DNA of 64,000 bases from positions 33,878,796-33,942,795 of the forward strand of contig NC_080690.1 in NCBI RefSeq assembly GCF_030445035.2, read 5' to 3'. Below the pieces are notes generated by a model. That model had not been told where the DNA came from. It worked only from the letters and a program-made list of their open reading frames with translations, and searched no databases. Position numbers and translations under genes: made by a program. Below, piece after piece: positions 22,770-35,424 of this stretch. This stretch comes from Dasypus novemcinctus. Lineage: Eukaryota; Chordata; Mammalia; Cingulata; Dasypodidae. Each line of letters begins with the position of its first letter. Position 1 is the first letter of the stretch.

Positions 22770-22910
22770 ATAAAAGCAAATGCCCTGGCATCAGAGCCCT
22801 GTGTTCGAGTCTCTATGAGTTGGTTGGTTACCAGCCTGTGTGCCTAGGGTCAAGTTATGTAGTCTTTTGGTATCTCAGTGTTCTCACCTGTAAACTGGTG
22901 ATGCTCTAGA
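22770..22910 (+). mobile_element. MIR SINE
   Basis: Head 'gccctggcatcagagccctg', then 'cctagggtcaagttatgtag' and 'tcagtgttctcacctgtaaa' follow MIR order. Ancient and inert. Confidence 0.6.
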
Positions 22911-24149
22911 GCAGGTTCCTAGAAGCAGAGCCCAAGACAGGGACTTTTGTAAAAGCAATTAATCGAGGAGGTAAGGGAAGCAAGCTTGGGTGGGGGAAGA
23001 AGCAAGACAAGGTTGAGGTTTCAGGAGAAGTCTAGCTTTGGTCTCACCCACGGAGAACTCTGGAGGGTGAATGGTAACACAGAGTTTGTCCTGCCCAAAG
23101 GTGGGGGCAGGGGTGGGGCTGGGCAGTTACGCCCTGGCACCAGCCAGCCACTGGCTACGGGTCATGCCCTGGGTGGGGGTGGGGAGGGAGGCATAATGTC
23201 CCAGGCATGGCTGGGCCAGCCAAGGGCAGTCTGTTGGAGAAGTGTGCAGATGTTGGCAGCCAACACACAAAATGGCTCGGGGGTGTGTACACCAGTTAAT
23301 TAAGGGGATATGGGTTGGAAGCCACCAGCAACTTCTTCTGGAGGGGAGTAATAATAATATCTACTGGCAGGGTTGCTATGTGACATCCTTGACAAACCAC
23401 CTGGCATGCCATAAAAGTTCAATATGTTAGCCATTGCTGCAGTTAGCACCATTTCCTTGAGGGTAGAAGGAGGGGATGGATGAAGGGGAGGGGATGGGTG
23501 AGTTACAGACTTCTGGCCACCGTTCCTAAGCTTCCTCCCTCTTCCCGACTCTCAAGGCTTGGGTTAAGGGGGAGCCCATGAAGCTGGGTGGAAGAGGAGA
23601 AAGAGGAGCTGACCAGTCCTCTGGTTTGCCAGACCTCAGTTTCCTCACCTGTACCAGGGACGCCACCTGCTTTACCTGCTTTCTGGGGCTGTCTGGGAAG
23701 ATCAGGGGATGCAGGAGAGAAGTGTCCATGGGAGCGCAGATGCCCTGTCCCCGTGGCGCTGGCAGACCCCAGTTCTGCCGGGCGGGAGAAGGGAGGTCAG
23801 GACCGTGGATGGACAGAAGGAAAAAGGCGAATGCTAATTCCAGAGTGGTAAGAAAGGCAGTGGCAGCTGGTCAGGACAGCGACGACAGATACGTGGACAA
23901 AAACACCCCAAGGTAAAGAGCTGCTCAAGTCTGTGCCCGAGGACCAGGTTGACAGGTCAGTCCCTGGGGTGGGGGGTGGGGATCCAGTGCCCACCTAGGC
24001 CCTCTTGCCTCTCAGAACCCTCCAGGCCCAGCCCTGCAGAGGTGGCCACAGGGACCCAGAGCCCTCGCCTTCCCCTGAGGATGGATGATGACAGTAGGTG
24101 GCTTTGGAGGATGCTGAGCCTGGATGCCAAGGGTGACAGAGCTGAGGAG
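22911..24149. other. Low-repeat DNA with MIR scraps
   Basis: GC-moderate DNA. Small MIR-like pieces are at about 23360-23450 ('tggcatgccataaaagttca') and 23625-23670 ('cctcagtttcctcacctgta'). Open frames of 85-112 codons overlap in several frames and show no domain. No splice-bounded exon stands out. Confidence 0.35.
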
Positions 24150-24260
24150 CCCTGGCTGTGGGGTCCAGGCCAGCGTGATTTTACAGATGGGAAAGCTGAG
24201 GTCTGAGAGGGGAAGCGCTTGCTGGAACACCAGCAAAGGCAGGGCCACAACTGGCCCAGA
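24150..24260 (-). mobile_element. MIR fragment
   Basis: 'attttacagatgggaaagct' and 'gaggtctgagaggggaagcg' are the MIR core in reverse orientation. Confidence 0.55.
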
Positions 24261-24496
24261 GGTTCCTTGCTGGGGATGCCAACACGGCCCTACCCCAAGA
24301 ATCACCAGCTTTTCCTGAGCCCCCTCAGATCTGCACTCCACTGAATAGGAGCCATGTCTTCCCTCAGCCACTGGCGGGCAGAGCACAGTTCTGGAGCCAT
24401 GGTGATGTGGGGGTGACTGTTTCCTTTGAAATCCCTTATCTTTATTGCCCCCTCATTAGGACAGGACCTGGCAGGATTTCAAAGGCACATGCACAG

Positions 24497-24965
24497 GGAA
24501 GTGGATGTGGCTCAAGTGATAAGGCTTCCACCTGCCATATGGGAGGGTCTGGGTTCGATCCCTGGGACCTCCTGGTGAAAAACTAGAGACAGTGTGCCCG
24601 CACAGCAAGCCAGTGCCCATGTGGCGAGCTGAGTGCCCACACAAGGAGCCAGTGCCTGCGCAGTGAGCCAGTGCCCATGTGGTGAGCCAGTGCCCGCATA
24701 AGCGAGTCACGCACCAAGATGATGATGCAACAAAAGAGAGACGAAGGGGAGGGTCAAGGTGAAGGGCAGCAGAGACCAGGAATGAGGTGGCGCAATTGAC
24801 AGGGAACCTCTCTCCACATCAGTGGTCCCCAGGATCAAATCCCAGTGAATCCTAGAGGAGAAAGACGAGAAGAAAAGACAGAAGGAGAAATAGATCCAGA
24901 AGATGACACAGCGAATGGACGCAGGCAGCAAAAACAGCAGGGAGGGGGAGGGGAAGGGGAAAAAA
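24497..24965 (+). mobile_element. DAS SINE, divergent long subfamily
   Basis: Head 'agtggatgtggctcaagtga' and box B 'gggttcgatccctggg', followed by a tandem run of 'agccagtgcccatgtggc'-like units (about 24595-24710), then 'gacacagcgaatggacgcag' and a purine-rich tail. The internal tandem units are expanded compared with other copies. Flanks share an imperfect 'aaaggcac/aaaagcac'. Confidence 0.85.
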
Positions 24966-24979
24966 AGCACCTTCTCAGC

Positions 24980-26214
24980 CATCGCCTCATTTATTCCTCC
25001 GTCAGCTCTCCAGGAGGGGCCTGCTCCACAGACGAGGAAGCCAGAGAGGGCACCCTCGCAAGCCGCCAGCTTGAGTTACAGAGCCGCGCATTGAACAAAC
25101 CCCCCTTGCGCTCTCAGCCCTCTCGGGAAGGCTCTGGGGCCTTGGGTCAGGGCCGCGTGGTCCTTGCGCAAATCCCGCAGGCCTCTGTCACCTCCTCACT
25201 GGAAACCTGGGAATCTGGCCCCCTCGCCCCGCCGTCCTCCTGCTCTCGGGGCTCAGGCTGTCCACCAACGGGCCCCTGGGGTCTTCCGATGTGCCCCAGC
25301 CCGGCTCAGACAGCAGTTCTGAGTGAGTAGCCCTGCCTCTCCTCTCCGTCCTCGCAGTTTGAGCCCAGCACCGCCAGGAAGTGGCTGGCGGCTGGCGAGA
25401 CCATGACAGGAAAGCCTCCCATTCATCCCGCAGCCCTCAGAAGGCCCTTCCCGGGATCCTCCAGGCCGGTCGTTCCCAACTGACCACGCTCCAGGCCATT
25501 TAAAGCACCATCTCTGGGGTGGGCCACAGTCAGCGGGACCCTTTGGAAGCCCCCTAGGCTTCAGACAAGTTCAGACAAGTTTAGGCCCTTGTCCCAAGGG
25601 GAGGACACCTCGCCCTCCACTCCCACTGGAAAGAGTCCAGCTCCTCGTGCCCTTGAACCTGGCACCCTGCTTCTCCAGCCAGCCAGAAGCGGCGAACCTT
25701 GCCCTCTGCCCACCCAAAGGCCCTGGGACGGGGACGCCTTCAGATGGAGACCCTGAGGGTGCTTCCTGGGAGCTGACGCTCAGCCCTGCCCCCTCGCTGG
25801 GGCGGGGAGGCCGCCGGTACCTTTGGCCTTCTCCTTGACACCTCATCCCCCAGCTCTGCGGCTCTGCCAGCCCCTTCTGCCCAGGCCAGGGCTCAGCTTG
25901 CCCACAGCAGACTAAAAATAAAGCTAAGGTTTGGAAATCCCCTCCCAGGGGGCAGGGGCATGGCTGAGGATCCCAGTGGGAACTTGTGCTGCTTTGGGCA
26001 ACGGTTTCTGGATAAGAGAGCACAAGCATGAAGGAGGGAAGGCCAGGCTGCAGCAGCTCAGGTTCACAGCCGGCAACGTGATTTGAAGGGCACGTTGGCA
26101 GTGACGCCCTCTGTGCACCCTGTGGCTCAACAACTGGGCTTCTTGGCACCAACCTTGGAAAGCCACACAGCCTGGGATTCTTGGCAGACCCTTGATAGGG
26201 GAAGGTCTGCAGCA
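24980..26214. other. GC-rich low-repeat DNA, no gene found
   Basis: Contains the longest open frame of the window on the minus strand (25571-26326, 251 codons), but it begins inside L1 sequence and is Pro/Ser/Gly-rich with no domain. A 10-base direct repeat 'ttcagacaag' occurs twice at 25560-25580. Confidence 0.35.
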
Positions 26215-26705
26215 GCATTTGAACAACCTGGATATCCATCAATAAAATCGGTGTAACTGCACTCTGGGGTGATGGGGATGAAGGAGACTGATCACGTGTT
26301 AACATGACAGGGTCTTCGAGACGCATCAGTGACTAAACAAGCCACCATGGTTTATATATATATATAAAATGATATACACAATATGATACCCTGTCTTAAA
26401 AATACACACAAACAAGTGAAACAAGTGAAAGAAGCCAGACATCAAAGTCACATGTGTATGAGTCCATTTATGTGAAATGTCCAGAATAGGCAAATCCACA
26501 GAGAAGGAAAGGAGATTAGTGTTTGCCAAGGGCTGAGAGAAGAGGCGATTGGGTTTGGGATTTCCTTTTGGGGTGATTAAAATGTTCTAGAACTAGAGGT
26601 GGTGGTTGCACAACACTGTGTACTAAATGCCACTGAACTGTATACTTTAAAATGGTTAACATGGTAAATTTTATGTGTATTTGCCACAATTTAAAAATAC
26701 ACATA
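26215..26705 (+). mobile_element. L1M 3' end
   Basis: 'aagaagccagacatcaaagt', 'gtgtttgccaagggctgaga' and 'actgaactgtatactttaaa', with a terminal 'gccacaatttaaaaatac', are the classic L1MB/MC 3' UTR. Confidence 0.75.
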
Positions 26706-26754
26706 AACGAAACATCAATGCTATAAATTTGTTTCTACAGGTATATAATAGCAT

Positions 26755-27000
26755 GACTTTATACATATAGCTTAGAGATTCAGAGCCAGGCTGTGTGGGT
26801 TTGGCTACTGACCTTTCCACCATTTGCAGACTGTGTGGTGTTGGGCAAGTTACATAGCCTCTCTGAGCCTCAGGGTTGCCATTCAAAAAATGGGGTAATA
26901 ACCTACCTACCTCACAGGGCTCAAATGAGTTAAGCACGAAAAGCCCTTAAAACAGTGCCCAGCTGTTAGTCAGCCCTCTTTAAGCATTATTATTTTTATT
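26755..27000 (+). mobile_element. MIR SINE, nearly complete
   Basis: 'gcttagagattcagagccag', 'ttgggcaagttacatagcct', 'ctgagcctcagggttgccat' and 'caaatgagttaagcacgaaa' follow the MIR consensus from head to LINE-like tail. Confidence 0.75.
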
Positions 27001-27009
27001 ATGCTATGG

Positions 27010-27145
27010 CTGAGATAAAGTTCTGGAAGGTGATACACCAAACAGTGGCTACCTCAGGGGAAGGGATGGGAATGGGGCTGAAAGTAGTGAGTAAAGGAGA
27101 TTTTTAGCCTTTTGAATAAGGGATTTAATTTTTCACAAGGAGGAT
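27010..27145 (+). mobile_element. L1M 3' UTR scrap
   Basis: 'aacagtggctacctcagggg' and 'ttttgaataagggatttaat' match the L1M 3' UTR style. Short. Confidence 0.45.
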
Positions 27146-27494
27146 TTAATAATGGGCTCCTTGTGTGGCCTCAAATGAATAAATTATTGTAAAGTGATAG
27201 AAGGCAGAAGATCAGTGATCAGGAAGCTGGATCCTTTGAAGTTTAACGGGAAATTTTGCTTCCAGGGTGGGCTATCTGAACTGCTCCTTCCCATCCTGGC
27301 TGACAGTGCCCAGATACACAACACAGAGGCCGGACAAAGGCTGAGGGAGAGGGGAGGGGGCCGGAGCCTCGGTTCTGAGTCCCAGAGCCCCGTATGATTG
27401 CTGGATGACACCAGGCAAGTGCCTGCCATCTCAGGGCCACCATTTGCTTGCACGTTAATCAGGGTTAATAGTTCCTACACGTGTTATCTTGCAG

Positions 27495-27625
27495 GGATTG
27501 GTGGAGCTGGTAAAAGAGCCTCTGGGGTCAGGAGGCCTGGGTTCAAATCCTGATGTCAACTCCTACTGATAGGTGTTGGGAAAGTTTCTTAATCTCTCTG
27601 TACCATGGTGTCCTCGTCTGTAACT
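27495..27625 (+). mobile_element. MIR SINE
   Basis: 'aggaggcctgggttcaaatc' and 'gttgggaaagtttcttaatc' are the MIR tRNA-like head and core. Confidence 0.65.
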
Positions 27626-27739
27626 GTGAGTGGTAGTTTCAGGTGTACCGCAGAAGTCACCAAGGGGAATGGAGATATGAAAGCACACAAAATGTGTACA
27701 ATGCAGGACGTGCTGTCTAAGCCGCGGAGGCTAACTCTT

Positions 27740-27885
27740 ACAGAGTGAGTTCTCAGCACAACTGGGCATCCCACCTGCACTTCCTCACTGGATCCTCAAT
27801 CGACCAGTGTTTCTTCCATTTTACAGATGACAAAACGGCTCTAAGAGGTCAAGAAGCAAAGCAGGGACTTGAAACCTAACAAGAG
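27740..27885 (-). mobile_element. MIR SINE
   Basis: 'cttccattttacagatgaca' and 'ctctaagaggtcaagaagca' are the MIR core in reverse. Confidence 0.55.
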
Positions 27886-27949
27886 GCTTTTTACTAACGA
27901 AAACATGATACTGACTTCAACAAGTGATCTTCTTTCAAAACTAACTGAT

Positions 27950-29850
27950 CAGAAGACCTAAGTAAATGGAATGATATTCCATGGGTATGGATTGGAAGAC
28001 TTAATATCTTTAATATCAATACTACCCAAAGCAATTTACCAATTTAACACAATCCTAATATAAATTCTAACAGCCTTTGTCACAAAAATGGAAAAGCTAA
28101 TCATCAAATTCATATGGAAGGGTAAGAGAACCCAGATAGCCAAAAAGACCTTGAAAAAGAAGAAAATTAGAGGTCCCGTGCTTGCCACTTTTTAACAATT
28201 TATTACAGAGAGGTGGAGGTGGCTCAGGTGATTGGGCTCCCGTCTACCACATGGGAGGCCTTGGGTTTGATTCCTGGGATATACTGATGGAGGCAAGCTG
28301 GCCCGTGCCGCTGCGGAGAGCTGAGAGCAGACAGCGAGTGCAATCAACAAGGGGGGCAGGGGTGTAAGTAAAAAGTGGAGTAAAATAAAAAAAACTTATT
28401 ACAAAACTACATAATAAAAAAAATTAAAAATCTATATGTCTGTTCTTGGCACAAGGACAGACATATAGACCAACTGACAACAGAGAGTACAAAACTAAAC
28501 CCACATGTCCATGGCCAATTCGTTTTTGACAAGGGTACCAAGTCCACTCAGTGGGGAAAGAATAGGTTCTTTAATTAATGGTGCTGGGAAAACTGGATAT
28601 CCACTTATGAAAGAATGAAAGTGGACTGCTACCTCACACCATATAAAAAATTAACTCAAAACAGATCAATGGCCTAAATATAAGAACTAAACCAATAAAA
28701 CTCTTATAAAAAAGCATAGGGAAATATCTTCAGGACCTTATATTCTGCACGATTCTTAGACTTTATACCAAAAGCATAAGCAACAAAAGAAAAAATAGAT
28801 AAATAGGACTTCATCAAACTAAAAACTTTTGTGCATCAAAGGACATTTTCAAGAACAAGAAAAGATAACCAAGAAAATGGGAGAAAATATTTGGAAACCA
28901 TATATTTGATAAAGGTTTATCATCCAAGTTGCAGAACTCCAACACCTTGGCAACAAATAACCCAACTTAAAAATGGGCAAAGGACTTGAATATACATTTC
29001 TCCAAAGAAACACAAATGGCCAATAAACACATGAAAAAAATCCTTATATCATTAGCCAATAGGGAAAGGCAAATCAAAACCACAATGAGCTACCAGTTCA
29101 CACCCATTAGAATGGCAATTATTTAAAAAATGGAAAGTAACAAGTGCTGACAGGGATGTGGAGAAAGAGAAACCCTAGTACATTGTTGGTGGGAAGGTAA
29201 AATGGTACAGCTGCTCTGGAAAACAGTTCCACAGTCCCTGAGAAAGTTAAACATAGCATTACCATATAACCCACTTCTAGGTATATACCCCAAAAAATTG
29301 AAAGCAGGGACTCAAACAGACATTTGTATGCCAACGTTCAAGGCAACTTTGTTCACAATTGCCAAAAGGTGGAAGCAACCCAAATGCCCAATAGCAGATG
29401 AATGGAGAAAGAAAATGTGGTATATTCACACAATGGAATATTATTCAGCCTTAAAAAGGAATGAAAATAGGAAAAAGAAAAAAAAAGAAAGAAGTTCTGA
29501 TACTTGCTGTGGCATGGATCAACCTTAAAGACATCATGTTGAGTGAAATAAGTCAGACACAAAGGGACAGATATTGTATGATTCCACTTATTTGAAATAG
29601 CTAGAACATGCAAATTGCTAGAGACAGGAAGTAGAGTGCAGGGTATGGGGTGTGGGAGGAGGCGGAAGGGGAGTTATTGCATAATGGGTGGAGGGTTTCT
29701 GTTTGGGTGATGGGAAAGTCCTGGTAACGGATGGTGTTGACGGCGGCACAACACTGAATGCGATGAACCCCAGTCAACGGGATGCTTGGGAGTTGAAATG
29801 AGTAAGTTTATGTTGTATATGTATTTCCACAATTTAAACAGAGAGAACAA
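27950..29850 (+). mobile_element. L1 ORF2 3' end and 3' UTR
   Basis: A 1.9-kb L1 3' copy: 'ggattggaagacttaatatc', 'gacaagggtaccaagtccac', 'agcaacccaaatgcccaata', 'caatggaatattattcagcc' and 'agtcagacacaaagggacag' in order, ending in L1M 3'-UTR text. A 108-codon frame (29202-29528) keeps the ORF2 C-terminal pattern. Interrupted by a short SINE at 28208-28395. Confidence 0.8.
28208..28395 (+). mobile_element. Internally deleted DAS SINE
   Basis: Head 'aggtggctcaggtgattggg', box B 'gggtttgattcctggg', then directly the tail part. Only 188 bases against about 450 in the related copy at 12820. An exact 8-bp duplication 'ttattaca' (28200-28207 and 28396-28403) restores the L1 when removed. Confidence 0.85.
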
Positions 29851-30086
29851 TTGAGGAGAACATGCCCAAAAGACACATGAAAAAGTTGGAATATAGACCG
29901 CAAACTTTATATCAATGTTAAATTTCTTGAACTTGGTAACTGCACTTAAGGTGGTTACATAAGTGAATATCCTCATTCTTAGAAAACGTCCATGGAAGCA
30001 TTAGGTGTTCACAAAGCATGATGGACACAATCTACTCACATGTTTAGAAAAGAGATAGATGATAGATAGATATATAGACAGATAGA

Positions 30087-30134
<48 letters not shown>

Positions 30135-30310
30135 TAGATAGATAGATAGAGATAGGATTACAGGGCAAATATGACAAAATGTTAAAAGTTGGCTGATCTG
30201 GGTATCTGGACAAGGGGTTATTTTGGACTTCTCTGGATTTTGTATTATTTTTGCAAATGTCTTCATGTTTGAAACTATTTCACAATAAAAAATTAATATA
30301 AAAATTAAAA
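29851..30310 (+). mobile_element. L1M tail with microsatellite
   Basis: Ends 'gaaactatttcacaataaaa', a common L1M terminus. A tetranucleotide array lies inside it. Confidence 0.5.
30054..30155. repeat. Compound (GATA)n(GACA)n microsatellite
   Basis: A GATA block, then about eight GACA units, then GATA again, roughly 100 bases with few interruptions. Such arrays are usually polymorphic. Confidence 0.95.
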
Positions 30311-32089
30311 ATAAATGATCACTTTAATATATCTTCATAATTCTTCCGCTTAAAAATGCACTCTGCACTCACTGGGGAAGTTTTACATCGCAGAAGCATG
30401 AAGCTCCCCCAACGTCTTACCCTTTAGGGATAGGAGTATAATTTTCAAGACTTTTTACCCACGTTTTGCCTTATATGAGCATTGGAGTATTATTTCCTTA
30501 ATTTTTTTTCTTGAAATCCTCTCATTTTATTTAACTTTTTTTTTTTTCAGTATTATTTGCAATGAACTGAGAGTTACCCAATAAAGAAACACAAGGAAAA
30601 CAAAAACAAAGTAACATTGCGCCGTGGGTGAGTCCTGCTGCCTGCCCCAGGCTCTGAGCGCTGCCCTCTTCTCTGCTGAAATGGAGATGAGCGCCTGTGA
30701 GAGACCTTCAGACTCCTGAGCAAAGACCTGGGACTGTCTCCTTGACCAGGCAGGAAGCAGTAAAGAGGACCAAAAAGACAACAGCTCTTCCACTTTATTT
30801 CCTTCCATGCACCTCCTAAAAATCCTCTTGCTGACTCCTGCAGCTACTGAGGTAGGAAAGGGAGACACCCCAGCGGGGAGGAGAGCGAGGGGAATTGCCA
30901 GGCGGCCCTAAGGCCCTAATGGCTGTCAAGACGCATCTCCGCAGGCCTGGTGCAGGCAGATACCAGATGACGGGAGGCCCACCCATCACCTGACCACAAC
31001 ACCCTTGGTGACTCCTCCCCTGAAGAGTTCCCACTAAATTGTTGTTTTCAACCTCTCTTTTGTAAAAGGCAGAACCAGTAAGGATGTTGGAACTCACAGG
31101 TCCTCATTCACGTGGAGGGGGGATGGCGGAGCCCTCTCCCCGCAGGCACCCCTCACCTGCACCCCGCACTCCCATCTTGAGTGTGAACTTTCGCTTTGCA
31201 TTAAATTCCCTTGCTGTCACCTGACCAGTATTGAATTCTTCTTCAGAAGTATGTCAAGAATCTTCCTACCCTCGGTTGAGGTCTTTCTCCAAGACCTCCC
31301 GGGGCCTCTCTGACATCAGAAAGAGTCTTTACTTCAGGCAACACTGACCTGTCCTTTCTAAGAAGGGGCAGAAATGCCCAGGAAACCGTCCAGAACTCAG
31401 GGGAAAGACTACTACGAGACACCAAAGAGCAAGCTGTTGCTCTCTTGAAACATGCAGCGATCCGAATGCCTCAGAGTACCAGCTCCCCACCTCCCCACCT
31501 CCCCACCGACTGAATCCTCCCTCTGCTTGCCCTGAGGAGCGGAAGGGATCTGCTAAGGCTGGCACAGAGCCGGGGTTTGGTCCTGGTACAGGCTCCATCC
31601 CTCCAGCCAGAGGAGGGCTGGGCTTCCCGCAGAATGAGGTGGGGGCTCAGGCTGGACTATACCAGTGAACCCTCTTTATGGAGAGAAATTTAGCAACACT
31701 GTCTCCAACACTTGAAAAACAAAACTCTAGATCCCCTTAGAAGGCCACTTTAAGAATCAACCGAAACAGAACAAAGCAAAGCTCTAGCTACAAGGACATC
31801 TGCACACCCTCAGGTCTGGGTGTGGGTGGGGACAGTCCTACCTTCCCTGACACAGAGAAGACCCACTGGGCATCAATCCATCTGCAACGCCATGACCTAG
31901 ACCAGGCGCCAGCCTCCCCACGAGGGCTGGGAATTCTTGGGGAGGGCTTGGGAGGTTGTAATGGCCAAGGACTCTTGCTCTAGGTCCCGCTCTTCTTTAA
32001 ATTACACAGAAATAATTCACTCACAGGAAGCAGTTGTGAACACAGCAGACTTTAAATAAATTTCTCCTCTTTCTTCTAAAATGACATCA
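30311..32089. other. Low-repeat DNA, no gene recognised
   Basis: Balanced composition. A T run at 30533-30548 and 'tccccacc' in three tandem units near 31485-31508 are the only structures. Open frames of 60-113 codons lack domains or splice context. A real exon could be hidden here; I cannot support one. Confidence 0.3.
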
Positions 32090-33349
32090 AATTCATATTA
32101 CAAAGAGCTGCTGTCCTTAATAAGTAAAGCACTGTTACAGCTCAACGTGAAAAAGACCAACAACCTCATAACAGAAAAATGGGCATCCAGAAATAAACCC
32201 TCACCTGTACAGCCAACTGGTTTTTAACAAACCTGCTAAGTCCATGTTAATGGGACAAAACAGTCTCTTCAAAAAATGGTGCTGGGAGAACTGGTATCTA
32301 TAACCAAAAGAATGAAAGAGGACCCTATCTCACTCCCCACACAGGAATCAACTCAAAAAGGATCAAAGACCTAAATAGGAAAGCCAGGACTATGAAACTC
32401 CCAGAAGATGATGTAGGGAAACATCTTTAAGACCTTGTAGTAGGTGGTGGTTTCTTGGACCTTTCACCCGAAGTACATGCAACAAAATAAAAAATAGATA
32501 AATGGGACCTCCTCAAAATTAAACACTTTTGCACCTGACAGGACTTAATTAAAAGGGTGAGAAGGCAGTCGACTCAATGGGAGAAAATATTTGGAGACTG
32601 CATGTCTGATAAGGGTTTAATATCCAGGTTATATAAAGATATGTTACAACTCAACAATAAAAAAGACAAACAACCCAATTTTAAAATGAGCAAAAGACTT
32701 GAATAGGTATTTGTCCAAAGAAGAAATACAAATGGCAAAAAAACACATGAAAAAATGCTCACCATCACTAATAATTAGGGAAGTGCAAATCAAAACTACA
32801 ATGAGATATCATTTCATACCTATCAGAATGGCCACTATTAAAAAGACAGAGAACCGCAAGTGTTGGAGAGGATGTGGAGAGATAGGAACACTTATTCTCC
32901 ATTGGTGGGAATGCAGAATGGTACAGCCACTGTGGAGGACTGTTTGGCAGTTTCTAAAGAAGTTGAATATAGGTTTGCCAAGTGACCCTGTAATACCCTG
33001 CTGGATATATACCCAGAAGAACTGGGAGCAGTGACATAAGTAGACATCTATACACCTATGTTCATAGTGGTGTTATTTATGATTGCCAAAAGTTGGATAC
33101 AACCCAGGTGTCCATCAATGGATGAATGGATCAACAAACTGTGATGTATTCACACAATGGAACACACAGTTGTAAGAAGAAATTAAGTCATGAATCTTGT
33201 GAAAACACGGATGAACCTGGAGGACATTATGTTGAATGAAGCAAGCCAGACACAAAAGGACAAATATTGTATGATTGCATTACTATGAACCAAGTATACT
33301 GTATAACATATTGTATAATTCAAAAAGATTTTTAAAAATGTATGCATTA
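32090..33349 (+). mobile_element. L1 ORF2 3' end and 3' UTR
   Basis: 'aatggtgctgggagaactgg', 'gaaacatctttaagaccttg', 'tgttggagaggatgtggaga' and 'acacaaaaggacaaatattg' follow L1 order. The frame at 32699-33034 is open for 111 codons. It ends in the 'tttaaaaatgtatgcatta' that was duplicated by the following SINE. Confidence 0.8.
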
Positions 33350-33750
33350 GGGATTTGGCCCAACGGATGGGGCACTCGCCTACCACATGGGAGGTCCAAG
33401 ATTCGAACCTGGGGCCTCCTGACCCGTGTGGTGGGCTGGCCCACGCGTGGTGCTGGTACCCACAGGGAGTGCCGTGTCATGCAGGGGTGTCCCCCGCATG
33501 GAGGAGCCCCACGCGCGGTGCGTGCGCCCTGTAGGGAGAGCCGCCCAGCGCAAAAAAGGTGCAGCCTGCCCAAGAATGGCGCCACACACACAGAAAGCTG
33601 ACACAGCAAGATGTCGCAACAGAAAGAGACATAGATTCCAGGTGCCGCTGACAAGAATGCAGGCGGACACAGAGGAGCACACAGCGAATGGACACGGAGG
33701 GTAGACAACTGGGGGCAGAGGGGAGAGAAATAAATAAATAATAAATATTT
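33350..33750 (+). mobile_element. DAS SINE with 19-bp duplication
   Basis: Head 'ggatttggcccaacggatgg', full body, (AAAT)n tail. Flanked by an exact 19-bp duplication 'tttaaaaatgtatgcatta' (33331-33349 and 33751-33769), the longest in the window. Confidence 0.95.
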
Positions 33751-33769
33751 TTTAAAAATGTATGCATTA

Positions 33770-34690
33770 AAAAAATGGGCAAAGGAGATGGACAGACTTT
33801 TTTTGGAAAAGAAACTATAGGGCTCTTAAGTATCAGAAAAGATGTTCAAACTCATTCATAATAGGAGAAATGCAAAAAAGACATTATTCATTTCCCAAAT
33901 TTGCAGATATGGAAAAATTTGATAACACATGGTGTTGGGGAGGGTGTGAGAAGCAAGCATAGGTCACCCATGGCTGGTGGGAACAAAAATTAGTACAGCA
34001 TTTAAGGAGAGTGATTTGCTTATAATTATCAAAGCCCAAACTGCACATTCCCCTTGACCTTGAAAATCCATTCCTGGATATTTTTCTTAAAAATTTGCTT
34101 CCACATATGCAGAAATGATGTTTGTACGAGAATAGTCATTGCAACACTTTGTAATTTGGAATAGCAAGAGCCAGGAAATGACCTAAACATCCATCAGTAG
34201 TTAAATCAATTATGGAACCATCATACAATGAAATACTATGTAGCAGTTAAAAAGATAAAGGGAAAGGAGCAGCTAATTTGTTCAATGTGGAAAGGTTTCC
34301 AAATTACATTATGTACGAAAAACAAGACAGAGAACATTACATATAATATACAACCATTTGTGTGTATGGAGTGGGGTGGGAATATATATATATATAATGT
34401 GTGTATATACACACATACATTATATATATATATATATATTTATATATATCTGCATTTGTGAAGACCTATGTAGACTATCTTTGGAAGTAGACAGAAAAAC
34501 CTAACATTGATTGCCTTCATGGAGGGTAATTGGGTGGCTGGGTGACAGGGGAGAGAGGGAGACTTTCTTCTCACTATATATCTTTTTGTATCTTTTACAT
34601 TTTATGCTATATATATGTATAGCTACTGAAACTTAAAACAGTTTCAAATTAATATTGTAGGAGAACATTTAATTCTCCTTTAGTATACAA
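33770..34690 (+). mobile_element. L1M 3' region
   Basis: 'gataacacatggtgttgggg', 'aacatccatcagtagttaaa', 'catacaatgaaatactatgt' and 'attgccttcatggagggtaa' follow L1M order. Contains a TA-rich array at about 34380-34450. Confidence 0.65.
34380..34450. repeat. AT/GT dinucleotide repeat
   Basis: Alternating TA with short TG/CA blocks, able to form a hairpin ('gtgtgtatatacacac'). Confidence 0.85.
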
Positions 34691-34756
34691 TTCTATTATA
34701 CATAATTAAGCTTAAAAAGCATGATTCCACATTTGTTTTTATGTGATTCCATTAAA

Positions 34757-34797
34757 TATATAGATATAGATATAGATATATAGATATAGATATATTT
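34757..34797. repeat. (ATAGAT)n microsatellite
   Basis: About seven imperfect hexamer units 'atatag/atagat'. Confidence 0.85.
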
Positions 34798-34799
34798 AA

Positions 34800-34928
34800 G
34801 GTGGTATGGAGGGACGAGACCCCGGGTACTGACCTGCCTCGAGCCCACCTCCTGCCACCTCTACGTCTTCAGAGGCTGGGACCTGCCTTTTTGAATCAGA
34901 AGAACACCAGGACTTAAGAAAGGAAACT
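34800..34928 (+). repeat. Locally duplicated unit, copy 1
   Basis: About 129 bases ('gagcccacctcctgccacct', 'ggctgggacctgcctttttg', 'ggacttaagaaaggaaactt') that recur at 36432-36568. No transposon ends or tail were recognised. Confidence 0.75.
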
Positions 34929-35424
34929 TAGTATACTCAAATATATATGAATATACTACACACATTGAAAAACGACCAGAAGTCAACCAAATTGGTAATA
35001 GAAGTCAAGTACGAATACATTGATCTCACACTCTGGCTCTGTGTCTGGGAATGTATGGGAAGATGTTGGAGTGGTTCATGGGATGGAATGGAGCCATCCC
35101 ACCTCTCATCCATCCTGCCTCTTCCAAGAGAGCTAACTTGGAAACGGTAGGAGGGCTGAGTGGACTCAGGTTTCCCCAGCTTCCCATCTCCCAGCCCAGG
35201 GCACAGGTTGGTTTCATGATCTGATCAACCAGGTGAGAGGAAGACCACAGAGCAAAAGAAGAGTCTGGGGGCAGAGGTGGCCAGGAGAACTGAGCTCACA
35301 CCCACCCTACTCTCCAGCTCCACGGCGACCTTGAGGACATTCGGGGCTTCCCTAGGGGACAGACTAGAGGTCCTCGGTGACGTTAACCAGCTCTCAAGGG
35401 TTCAGGAAACCTCAGAAGGCATGG

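Noticed and set aside
25571-26326. Longest open frame (251 codons, minus strand)
   Set aside because: It begins inside L1 3' UTR sequence, has no domain and is low in complexity (Pro/Ser/Gly). GC-rich chance frame.
30054-30155. CRISPR-like or satellite array
   Set aside because: It is a plain tetranucleotide microsatellite without spacers, in a mammalian genome.
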